In this document: positions 18,611 to 28,478 of the stretch, in pieces
Numbering within the stretch: position 1 is the first letter of the stretch
Layout of the letters: every line of letters starts with the position of its first letter
Assembly (NCBI RefSeq): GCF_002017875.1
Contig: NZ_MUFV01000002.1
Span: forward strand, 124,001-188,000
Direction: 5' to 3'
Length of the DNA: 64,000 bases
Source of the DNA: Deinococcus sp. LM3
GTDB lineage: Bacteria > Deinococcota > Deinococci > Deinococcales > Deinococcaceae
Translations under genes and position numbers: made by a program
Notes under the pieces: generated by a model
The model's database searches: none
Seen by the model: the letters and a program-made list of their open reading frames with translations, nothing else
What the model was told of the DNA's origin: nothing

Positions 18611-18763
18611 ATACGGATTCCGTCTGTTTCGCTGACAATCCGGAACTTCACCGGATTGCCAGCTCCACGTCCGGGGGGCGTTTCTCTCCTTCTCTGCAGG
18701 GCAGCTCTACGAGTCGCTTCGCTCGGATTAAAGGGTCTTTGCAGCCCCTTCAATCGGAGTCCG
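18611..18763 (-). repeat. short interspersed repeat, copy B (153 bp, longer middle)
   Basis: Reversed relative to copy A. One end (ATACGGATTCCGTCTGTTTC) is intact; the other stops at CGGAGTCCG just before the csoR stop codon, losing the last three bases. The middle, between the two hairpins, differs from the other copies and is about 18 bp longer. The hairpin around 18644-18660 is kept. It lies between the convergent ends of the REC...EAL gene and csoR. Confidence 0.8.
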
Positions 18764-18765
18764 GC

Positions 18766-19125
18766 TCAGGTGTACTTGAGGGCTTCCATGAGTTCCTCGA
18801 CGATCTCCACGCTGTCGCCGCGCGTGCTGGCCGTCGCGACGTGCGCCTCGAGGTGCCCGCGCAGCACCACCTCGCCCGCGCCGGACAGTGCGCCCTGCAC
18901 CGCCTTGATCTGCCGCAGCACGTCCACGCAGTACGCGTCCGGATCGTCGAGCATCCGCACGATCGAGTCGAGGTGACCGCGCGCGATGCTCAGGCGCCGG
19001 GAGGCGCGTTTCCGGGCGTCTTCCGGCATGCACAGGTGGTTGGGGGCCGTGTGGCACGCCCCTTCCTGCGCGGCGGCGGGCGCGCTGTCGGCGGCCGGTT
19101 TGCGGCGGGCGGCGCGGACGGTCAT
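18766..19125 (-). CDS. csoR: CsoR-family copper-sensing repressor
   Basis: A 119-residue all-helical DNA-binding protein of the CsoR/RcnR (DUF156) family. It normally sits on its operator and leaves when Cu(I) binds. An N-terminal tail of about 35 residues is followed by the core. The metal ligands read Cys in DAYCVDVLRQI, then His and His in LRGHLEAHV, that is C-H-H instead of the C-H-C of Mycobacterium CsoR. The same C-H-H set is known from Thermus thermophilus CsoR. The gene starts one base after the copZ stop (TGAGATG on the minus strand), so copZ-csoR form one operon and csoR is probably self-regulated through the operator in front of copZ. Confidence 0.9.
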   Translation of the reverse strand: MTVRAARRKPAADSAPAAAQEGACHTAPNHLCMPEDARKRASRRLSIARGHLDSIVRMLDDPDAYCVDVLRQIKAVQGALSGAGEVVLRGHLEAHVATASTRGDSVEIVEELMEALKYT

Positions 19126-19126
19126 C

Positions 19127-19336
19127 TCAGGCGCCGTGCGTGGGGCTGGCGGCGTACCCTTCCTCGGTGACGGCGGCGATCAGGGCCGGCAGTTCGGCGG
19201 TGCCGGTCACGGTGGCGAGGCCGCGCGCGAGGTCCACCTCGGCTTGCTCCACGCCGGGAACCTGGGCCAGGGCCTGCTGGACGGCTTTCTGGCAGTGCCC
19301 GCAGGTCATGCCGGTGACAGTCAGTTCGGTCTTCAT
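19127..19336 (-). CDS. copZ: copper chaperone CopZ
   Basis: A 69-residue heavy-metal-associated (HMA) domain protein that carries Cu(I) in the cytosol to CopA. The CxxC motif is in GMTCGHCQKAV (residues 11-14 region), and the ferredoxin-like strand/helix order and length are typical. The ATG at 19334-19336 is chosen over the longer frame because a TACCAT -10 box lies only six bases upstream, which makes the extra residues untranslatable. It is the first gene of copZ-csoR and is divergent from copA. Confidence 0.9.
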   Translation of the reverse strand: MKTELTVTGMTCGHCQKAVQQALAQVPGVEQAEVDLARGLATVTGTAELPALIAAVTEEGYAASPTHGA

Positions 19337-19342
19337 GGCCTG

Positions 19343-19372
19343 ATGGTATCCCCCCCCTGGGGGCCTGTCAAA
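19343..19372 (-). promoter_or_regulatory. copZ-csoR promoter with overlapping CsoR operator
   Basis: On the minus strand: TTGACA (complement of 19367-19372), a 17-bp spacer that is a C-tract followed by a G-tract, then TACCAT (19343-19348), then six bases and the copZ ATG. The C/G-tract inverted repeat (GGCCCCCAGGGGGGGGATACC) is the type bound by CsoR proteins, and it fills the spacer, so bound repressor would block RNA polymerase directly. The transcript should be leaderless. Confidence 0.75.
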
Positions 19373-19618
19373 TTGTTTTGACCGTGACTGACTGCGGCCC
19401 GGTGGGGGGGCGCAACGGGGTTGTCCGCTTTCCCGCCGGGCCGCCTTCCGGACCACTGGCGTTCAGGCGGCAGGCGCTGGCAGCGGAGGTCGGACTGTTC
19501 AGGAAACGCTCATCCGTGCACGCCCAGACGTGAAAAAACCGACACGGTCAGTTCGCGCGCCGACGGGCTTCATGGTGGACGGTCGGTCGCGCGCGCTGGA
19601 CGCCCCGCCCGTTCCGGC

Positions 19619-19647
19619 TTGCAGGCCCGGACGGGTCGGACTATGCT
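19619..19647 (+). promoter_or_regulatory. copA promoter
   Basis: TTGCAG (19619-19624), a 17-bp spacer and TATGCT (19642-19647) precede the operator at 19654. The expected transcription start falls at the left edge of that operator. Confidence 0.6.
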
Positions 19648-19653
19648 GGCGTC

Positions 19654-19674
19654 ATACCCCCCTGGGGAGGGTAT
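19654..19674 (+). promoter_or_regulatory. CsoR-type operator in front of copA
   Basis: ATACCCCCCTGGGGAGGGTAT is a near-palindrome with the C-tract/G-tract centre and AT ends typical of CsoR boxes. It sits just downstream of the copA -10 box, over the probable transcription start. It closely resembles the box in the copZ promoter, so both operons should respond together to copper. Confidence 0.75.
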
Positions 19675-19737
19675 CCGCGTGGCCCGCAGGTCGCCTCCGA
19701 ACCCCCCCCCTACCCGCCCGCTTCCGAGGAGCCTTCC

Positions 19738-22314
<2,577 letters not shown>

Positions 22315-22377
22315 GACCCTGCTCATCACCGCGTGGCTCACAGTGACGGGCGGGCCGCGCGGACTAGAACAACAGGT

Positions 22378-23769
22378 ATGCAGAGCGTCAATCCGGCCAC
22401 CGGCGAGACTTTCGCCACCTACGAGGACCACACCACCGAGCAGGTGCAGGCGGCGGTCGCGGCCGCCCACGCCGCCTACGGGACGTACCGCCGGACCAGC
22501 TTCGAGCAGCGCAGCGAGTGGATGAACGCCGCCGCCGACATCCTGGAACGCCGCGTCGACGAACTGGCCCTGCTCGCCACGCGCGAGATGGGCAAGACCC
22601 TGGAAGCCGCGCGGCAGGAAGTCCTGAAGTGCGCCTCGGCCTGCCGGTACTACGCCGAGCACGCCGGGGCGTTCCTGGCGTCCGAACCCGTGAAGACCGG
22701 GGCGGACGAGGCGTTCGTGACGTACCAGCCCCTCGGCGTGGTGCTGGCCGTGATGCCGTGGAACTTCCCGTACTGGCAGGCGTTCCGGTTCATCGCGCCG
22801 ACCCTGATGGCCGGGAACACCGGGCTGCTCAAGCACGCCAGCAACGTGCCGGGCTGCGCCCTGGCGATCGAGGACGTGCTGCGCGAGGCGGGCTTCCCGG
22901 CGGGCGTGTTCACGACCCTGCTGATCGGCAGCCGCGACGTGGAGGCCGTCCTGAAGGACCCGCGCGTGACCGCCGTGAGCCTGACCGGGTCCGAGGGGGC
23001 CGGGCGGGCCGTGTCCGCCACCGCCGGTGGGGAACTCAAGCCCGCCGTGATGGAACTGGGCGGCTCGGACCCGTTCATCGTGATGCCGAGCGCCGACATC
23101 GAACTCGCGGCGAAGACGGCCGTGACGGCCCGTACCATCAACAACGGCCAGAGCTGCATCGCCGCCAAGCGGTTCATCGTGCATGCGGACGTGTACGACG
23201 CCTTCACGGACGCGTTCGTCGCGGGCCTGAGCGCCCTGAAGGTCGGGAACCCGGAACTGGAGGGCACCGACGTTGGCCCGCTTGCCACGCCGCAGATCCG
23301 TGAGGACATCCACGCGCAGGTGCAGGACGCCGTGAGCAAGGGCGCGCGCGTCCGCACGGGCGGGCAGGTCCCGGACGGCGCCGGGAACTACTACCCGGTC
23401 ACCGCGCTCGACCGGCTGACCCCCGACATGGACGTCTGGACGCAGGAGACCTTCGGGCCGGTCGCGCTGATCTTCCGGGTGGACAGCCTCGACGGGGCAG
23501 TGGAACTGGCGAACAGCACGTCCTTCGGGCTGGGCAGCAGCGCCTGGACGAACGACCCCGCCGAGCGCGGGCGCTTCATCGCCGACCTGGAGGCCGGGTC
23601 GGTGTTCATCAACTCGATGGTGGCGAGCGACCCGCGCCTTCCGTTCGGCGGCGTGAAGAACAGCGGCTTCGGGCGGGAACTCGGCCGGCACGGCATCCTG
23701 CAGTTCGTGAACGTGAAGTCGGTGTCCATCGGCGCTCCCGAGGGGGCCCATCACAGCAAGACCGAGTGA
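22378..23769 (+). CDS. NAD(P)-dependent succinate-semialdehyde dehydrogenase
   Basis: A 463-residue aldehyde dehydrogenase closest in pattern to the Sad/GabD group, which oxidises succinate semialdehyde to succinate. The catalytic cysteine is C260 in NNGQSCIAAKRF and the general-base glutamate is E226 in VMELGGSDPF. The cofactor and substrate blocks MPWNFPYWQ, LTGSEGAGRAV and ETFGPVALIFR are present. ATG 22378 is preferred to the longer frame from 22333 because homologues begin near this point and a TAGAAC box lies seven bases upstream (possible leaderless start). It lies 63 bp after copA with no functional link visible. Confidence 0.82.
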   Translation: MQSVNPATGETFATYEDHTTEQVQAAVAAAHAAYGTYRRTSFEQRSEWMNAAADILERRVDELALLATREMGKTLEAARQEVLKCASACRYYAEHAGAFLASEPVKTGADEAFVTYQPLGVVLAVMPWNFPYWQAFRFIAPTLMAGNTGLLKHASNVPGCALAIEDVLREAGFPAGVFTTLLIGSRDVEAVLKDPRVTAVSLTGSEGAGRAVSATAGGELKPAVMELGGSDPFIVMPSADIELAAKTAVTARTINNGQSCIAAKRFIVHADVYDAFTDAFVAGLSALKVGNPELEGTDVGPLATPQIREDIHAQVQDAVSKGARVRTGGQVPDGAGNYYPVTALDRLTPDMDVWTQETFGPVALIFRVDSLDGAVELANSTSFGLGSSAWTNDPAERGRFIADLEAGSVFINSMVASDPRLPFGGVKNSGFGRELGRHGILQFVNVKSVSIGAPEGAHHSKTE

Positions 23770-23847
23770 AGCGGGGCGTCCGCTGGGGGAGGTGTCCTGC
23801 GCCCGGTAAATGAACGTCAGGTCAAGAAGCCTCGTGGGAAATGAACG

Positions 23848-23853
23848 TACCTT
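23848..23853 (+). promoter_or_regulatory. possible -10 box of a leaderless promoter
   Basis: TACCTT followed by six bases and the GTG start at 23860. No clear -35 box. Confidence 0.4.
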
Positions 23854-23859
23854 AATGGA

Positions 23860-24903
23860 GTGTTCGGACCTCAGGTCACTGCGGCGCCACACCGGGAACG
23901 CGAGCAGCACCTGCGGCGGTTGTACGTCGGCATGGCGCTGCTGGCCGCGCTGGTGCAGGCCGGCGTCGCCGGGTACGCCCAGACGGCCGGACTGCCGGGT
24001 CTGACCGTGCAGGCCCGCCTGGGCACGGCCTTCAACGTGCTGCTGGTGGGGCTGGCCCTGTGGCCGCGCGTGTCCACGCACCACTTTCAGCTGATCCTGA
24101 TCGGGTCCGGTCAGCTGTGGCTGCTGAGCTCCGTGGCGCTGTACCTGCGTGGCGAGACGCTGTCCGCCACCCTGCTGGTGGGGTTCCTGATGGTCACGCT
24201 GTTCTCGTTTGCGTGGTTGCGTGCCGTCTGGGCGGCCCTGCTGACCCTGGTCGGCTACCTGCTGCTGTGGGGTCCGGTGAGCGGCGAGCGGAGCGTGGAC
24301 GTGCCGGGCCTGCTGATGACCGGGTTCGCCGCCGTGCTGATCTGGTTTCTCAGCGCGCACGGGCAGACGCTGTACCGCGCCCACCTGCGCAGCGACGCCC
24401 TGGCCGCCCTGGCGTTCACGGACCCGCTGACGGGCCTGCTCAACCGCCGTTCGGGCCGCGAGAAGCTCGACGTCCTGTTCGGCGCCACCGGCACCCGCCC
24501 CGGGCAGCTGGCGGCGGTGCTGGTGGACATCGACCACTTCAAACGCGTGAACGACAGCCTGGGCCACCACCGGGGCGACGAGGTGCTGACCGCGCTCGCG
24601 GAGCTGCTGCAGTCGCATCTCGCCCCGCAGGACGCCGCCGTGCGCTGGGGCGGCGAGGAATTCCTGCTGATCCTGACCGGACGTGACCCGCCGGACGCCC
24701 GCGCGGCCGTGCACCGGATCGTGGACGCGGTCCGGGAGTACCGGGTGCTGGGCCTGCCGCCCGTGACCGTCAGTGCCGGACTGGCCCTGGCGTCCGAGGT
24801 GCGCAGCGTGCCGGAGCTGCTGGCGCTGGCCGACGAGCGCCTGTACGCCGCCAAGGACGCCGGCCGTGACCGTGTCATGGACCGCCCCCGCACCGCCAGC
24901 TGA
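23860..24903 (+). CDS. membrane-bound diguanylate cyclase
   Basis: A 347-residue protein: about six hydrophobic helices in residues 22-170, then a GGDEF domain (about 180-335) with TDPLTGLLNRRSG, VLVDIDHFKRVNDSLGHH and the active signature VRWGGEEF. It should synthesise c-di-GMP in response to a signal sensed in the membrane. It starts with GTG at 23860, six bases after a TACCTT box. It stands between the aldehyde dehydrogenase and the glycan operon and may supply c-di-GMP relevant to the latter. Confidence 0.85.
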   Translation: MFGPQVTAAPHREREQHLRRLYVGMALLAALVQAGVAGYAQTAGLPGLTVQARLGTAFNVLLVGLALWPRVSTHHFQLILIGSGQLWLLSSVALYLRGETLSATLLVGFLMVTLFSFAWLRAVWAALLTLVGYLLLWGPVSGERSVDVPGLLMTGFAAVLIWFLSAHGQTLYRAHLRSDALAALAFTDPLTGLLNRRSGREKLDVLFGATGTRPGQLAAVLVDIDHFKRVNDSLGHHRGDEVLTALAELLQSHLAPQDAAVRWGGEEFLLILTGRDPPDARAAVHRIVDAVREYRVLGLPPVTVSAGLALASEVRSVPELLALADERLYAAKDAGRDRVMDRPRTAS

Positions 24904-25007
24904 GCGTCCGCACTGTCTTCATGAAGGTCGCCTGCGCGCCCTGCCCGTGAGAATCCTGGCACCACCCGCCCCGACTGAAAGAGGCGCGTAAGGTTCACCC
25001 GGTCAGC

Positions 25008-26225
25008 ATGAAGCTCATGAGGAGCCGGACTGAATCTGTTCAGGGTGCGTTGAGCCTGCTGGCCGTGCTGGGCAGCAGCGCCCTGAACTACGCGTTCACC
25101 CTGCTGCTCGGGCGGTGGCTGAACCTGCCGGACTACGCGGCGTTCGCGGCGTTCACGTCCCTGTTCATGCTGACGGCCGCGCTGCCCGTCGCGTTCCAGC
25201 AGGCCACGGCCCGCCACGCGCACGGCGCGAACACCCGCGCCGCGCTGCGCACCGGCCTGATCGGCGGGGCGGCGCTGCTGCTGCTCGCGCCGCTGATCGG
25301 GCCGCGCACCGGCATTCCGGCCGTGTGGGTGGCGGGCTTCGCGCTGACCGTCCCGGCCCTGGTGCTGCTGGGCGCGTGGCGCGGCGCGGCCCAGCGGGAC
25401 GGCCGGGCCGCCGCGTTCGGCTGGAGCCTGATGGTCGAGCACGGCGCGAAGGTCGCCCTGACCCTGCCGCTGCTGGCCGCGCTGCCCGGCCCGGCCGCCC
25501 CGGTGATCGCCACGCTCGCCGGACTGCTGCTGGCGCTGCCGGTCGTGCGGCCCCCGCGGGCCGAACCCCCTGCGGCGGGGCAGGTCCCAGCGGGCCGCCA
25601 GTCCGGCGGCACGGTCGCCCTGACGGTCGTCGCGGCCGCCCAGAGCGCCCTGCTGTACGGGGACGTGCTGCTGGCCGGCGCGCTCCTGAGCCCCGACCCG
25701 GCCGGCGCGTACGCGGGGGCCGCCACGCTGGCGCGCGTGGTGTTCTTCGCCGGGTGGGCCGTGCAGGTCGCGGCGTTCCCGGTCGTGGCGCGCCGCGTGG
25801 CGGCCGGGGAGCGCACGGGGCCGCTGCTGGGCGCGGCGCTGGCCGCCACGCTGGTCGTCGCGGGCCTCCCGGCGGCGCTGCTGGCCCTGGCGCCCGCCTG
25901 GAGCGCGCAGCTGGCCTTCGGGTCCGGGCTGGCCGGCGCGGCCCCACTGCTGCCGCTGACCGCGGCGGGCGCGCTGGTCCTCGCGCTCGCCGGGACCGCC
26001 CTGAACCACGTCCTGGCGTCCGCCGGGAGCGGCGCGCTGTGGCGCGTGGGCGGCGCGTACCTCATGGCCAACCTCGCGACGCTCGCCTGCGCGCTCCTCG
26101 TGACGCCCGAACCCTCCCACCTCGCCCTGGCCGCCCTGGCGGGCAAGGCCACCCTGATCCTCACGGCCGCTCTCGTTCTTCGCCCCACCACACGGAGGTT
26201 CCCTCATGTCCTACCCCGCCTTTGA
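25008..26225 (+). CDS. Wzx/MATE-like polysaccharide flippase
   Basis: A 405-residue integral membrane protein with about 12 hydrophobic helices and almost no soluble part. The N-terminus (SLLAVLGSSALNYAFTLLLG, then LNLPDYAAFAAFTSLFML) is the pattern of MOP-superfamily oligosaccharide flippases that move lipid-linked sugars across the membrane. It is the first gene of a nine-gene overlapping operon and overlaps the next gene, a double glycosyltransferase, by 20 bp, which supports a role in exporting a glycan precursor. No Shine-Dalgarno sequence is seen before the ATG. Confidence 0.72.
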   Translation: MKLMRSRTESVQGALSLLAVLGSSALNYAFTLLLGRWLNLPDYAAFAAFTSLFMLTAALPVAFQQATARHAHGANTRAALRTGLIGGAALLLLAPLIGPRTGIPAVWVAGFALTVPALVLLGAWRGAAQRDGRAAAFGWSLMVEHGAKVALTLPLLAALPGPAAPVIATLAGLLLALPVVRPPRAEPPAAGQVPAGRQSGGTVALTVVAAAQSALLYGDVLLAGALLSPDPAGAYAGAATLARVVFFAGWAVQVAAFPVVARRVAAGERTGPLLGAALAATLVVAGLPAALLALAPAWSAQLAFGSGLAGAAPLLPLTAAGALVLALAGTALNHVLASAGSGALWRVGGAYLMANLATLACALLVTPEPSHLALAALAGKATLILTAALVLRPTTRRFPHVLPRL

Positions 26226-28155
26226 ACAGTGGCGCGCCCAGACCCTCGACCGGGTCACGCTGAGCATCGTCATTCCCGCCTACAACGAATCCGAACGGAT
26301 CCTGCCGACCCTGGCGGCCTTCGCCGTGACCGTCAGCGGCGCCGGGGAACCCTGGGAACTGATCGTCAGTGACGACGGCAGCCGCGACGGCACCGCCGAC
26401 CTCGTCGAGAGCCTCGGCTGGGCGAACCTGCGGGTCATCCGGCACGCGAACACCGGCAAGGGCGGCGCGGTCCGGCGGGGCGTGCGCGCCTCGCGCGGGG
26501 AACTGGTGCTGTTCGCGGACGCCGACAACAGCACGCCCATCGAGGAACTGCCGCGCCTGATCGCGGCCGTGCGGGCCGGCGCGCACATCGCCATCGGATC
26601 GCGCGCCGCCGAGGGCGCCGAGGAGAGCGGCAAGAGCCCGGTCCGGCGCGCGGTGTCCGGAGGCCTGCGCCGCGTCACGCGCGCCCTGACCGGCGTGAAG
26701 GCCGAGGACACCCAGTGCGGGTTCAAACTGCTGCGCGGCGAGGTCGCCCGCGACCTGTTCAGCCGCAGCCGCCTGGACGGGTTCTCCTTCGACCTCGAAC
26801 TGCTGTACCTCGCCGCGCGCGACGGGCTGCGCGTCACGGAAGTCCCGGTCCGCTGGGTGGACGCCCCGGACAGCAAGGTCGACCCGCTGCGCGACTCCGT
26901 GAAGTTCCTGCGCGACATGCTGGCCCTGCGCCGCCTGCACGCCCGCCCCCGGCGCGCGCCGGGCGACCCCATGCACCTGGCCATGGTGACCGCGTACCCG
27001 CCGGGCCGCCGCAGCCTGAACGAGTACGGCCTGCACCTCGCGCGGGTGCTGGGCGAGAAGGGCGAGGTGCGCCGCGTGACCGTCCTGGCCGACCGCCTCA
27101 GCCCGGAACTGGCTGCGCAGGACGCCCCGAACGTCCAGCGCATCTGGGAGTTCAACGACCCGCTGAGTGCCGCGCGCATCCTGCTGGCGCTGCGCCGCGC
27201 CCGCCCGGACGCCGTGATCTTCAACCTGCAGATGGCCAGCTTCGGGGACCGCCGCGTGCCCGCCGCGCTCGGCCTGCTGACCCCGCTGCTCGCACGCCTG
27301 ACCGGCACGCCCAGCGTCACGCTGCTGCACAACCTGTTCGAGACGGTGGATCTCGACCGCGCCGGCTTCGGCGGGAACCCCGTCAAGACGGCCGTCACCC
27401 GCGCGTTCGGGCGGGTGTTCACGCGGGCGCTGCTCGGCTCGAACCTCGTGGCGACCACCATGCCCCGCTACGTGAAACTGCTGCGCGCCAGCTACGGCGC
27501 CCGCAACGTGTTCCTCGCGCCGCACGGGACCTTCCAGGTGCCGCAGCCGCCCCGGCCGTTCCCGGACGTGCCGACCGTCATGACCTTCGGGAAGTTCGGC
27601 ACGTACAAACGCGTGGAAGTCCTGATCGACGCGCACCGCCGCCTGCTGCTGCGTGACCCCCGCACCCGCCTGATCATAGCCGGGAGCGACACGCCCAACG
27701 CGCCCGGCTACCTCGACGGCGTGCGCCGCGCCTGCGCGGACGTCCCGAACGTGACTTTCACCGGGTACGTCGCCGAGGAGGACGTCCCGAACGTGTTCAG
27801 CGACTGCACGGTCGTCGCGTTCCCGTACAGCGCCACGACCGGCAGCAGCGGCGTGCTGCACCAGGCCGGCGAGTTCGGCCGGGCCGCCGTCATGCCCCGC
27901 ATCGGGGACCTCGCGGACCTGATCGAGGAGGAAGGCTACCGCGCCGAGTTCTTCACGCCCGAGGACCCGGACAGCCTCGCGGACGCCCTGTGGCGCGTGC
28001 TGGGCGACCCCCGGCAGGCCGCCGCGCTCGGCGAGTCGAACTGGCGCGTCGCCGCCGGACTTCCGCTCGCGGACGTGGCAGACTGGTACCTGCTTCACCT
28101 CGAGGAACTCACGGGCCGCGCGCCCATCCCCACCGCCCAGGAGGCCCAGGCATGA
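26206..28155 (+). CDS. GT2-GT4 fusion glycosyltransferase
   Basis: A 649-residue cytosolic or membrane-associated protein made of two glycosyltransferases. Residues about 17-240 are GT2 of the dolichol-phosphate-sugar synthase type (LSIVIPAYNES, VSDDGSRDGT, NTGKGGAVRRG, metal motif FADADNST, TQCGFKLLR). Residues about 262-640 are GT4 (VTAYPPGRRSLNEYGLHLAR, FGKFGTYKRVEVLI, a C-terminal donor-site region SATTGSSGVLHQAGEFGRAA). It probably adds two sugars in succession to a lipid carrier. The stop overlaps the following STAS gene (ATGA at 28152-28155). Confidence 0.85.
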   Translation: MSYPAFEQWRAQTLDRVTLSIVIPAYNESERILPTLAAFAVTVSGAGEPWELIVSDDGSRDGTADLVESLGWANLRVIRHANTGKGGAVRRGVRASRGELVLFADADNSTPIEELPRLIAAVRAGAHIAIGSRAAEGAEESGKSPVRRAVSGGLRRVTRALTGVKAEDTQCGFKLLRGEVARDLFSRSRLDGFSFDLELLYLAARDGLRVTEVPVRWVDAPDSKVDPLRDSVKFLRDMLALRRLHARPRRAPGDPMHLAMVTAYPPGRRSLNEYGLHLARVLGEKGEVRRVTVLADRLSPELAAQDAPNVQRIWEFNDPLSAARILLALRRARPDAVIFNLQMASFGDRRVPAALGLLTPLLARLTGTPSVTLLHNLFETVDLDRAGFGGNPVKTAVTRAFGRVFTRALLGSNLVATTMPRYVKLLRASYGARNVFLAPHGTFQVPQPPRPFPDVPTVMTFGKFGTYKRVEVLIDAHRRLLLRDPRTRLIIAGSDTPNAPGYLDGVRRACADVPNVTFTGYVAEEDVPNVFSDCTVVAFPYSATTGSSGVLHQAGEFGRAAVMPRIGDLADLIEEEGYRAEFFTPEDPDSLADALWRVLGDPRQAAALGESNWRVAAGLPLADVADWYLLHLEELTGRAPIPTAQEAQA

Positions 28156-28469
28156 ACCGTCCCCCCGTCGACCTGAACATCGAACAGCGCGGCACCGACG
28201 CCGCCCGCTCCATCCACCTCAGCGGCCGGCTAGACGCGCATCAGGTCCCGGCGTTTCTGGGCGCCGCGCAGCCGCTCGCGCCGCACACCACCCTGGACCT
28301 CGCGGGCGTGACCTTCATGGACTCCAGCGGCCTGGCGGCCCTGGTGAAACTGGTGCGCTCGGCGCGCGAGCAGGCGGCCAGCGTGGAGATCGTGAACGTG
28401 CAGGACGCCGTGCGTCTGGCCATGGAAATCACGGGCCTGTACGCCGTGCTGCCCATCCGGACCGCCTGA
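28152..28469 (+). CDS. STAS-domain protein (anti-anti-sigma-like)
   Basis: A 105-residue single STAS domain as in SpoIIAA/RsbV. The phosphorylation site region reads VTFMDSSGLAALVKLV, with the serine next to the conserved Asp. Proteins of this family bind or release a partner depending on phosphorylation by an RsbW-like kinase and dephosphorylation by a PP2C phosphatase. Both activities are encoded in the next gene, nine bases downstream. The ATG overlaps the stop of the glycosyltransferase. Confidence 0.87.
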   Translation: MNRPPVDLNIEQRGTDAARSIHLSGRLDAHQVPAFLGAAQPLAPHTTLDLAGVTFMDSSGLAALVKLVRSAREQAASVEIVNVQDAVRLAMEITGLYAVLPIRTA

Positions 28470-28478
28470 GGCCCGGCG

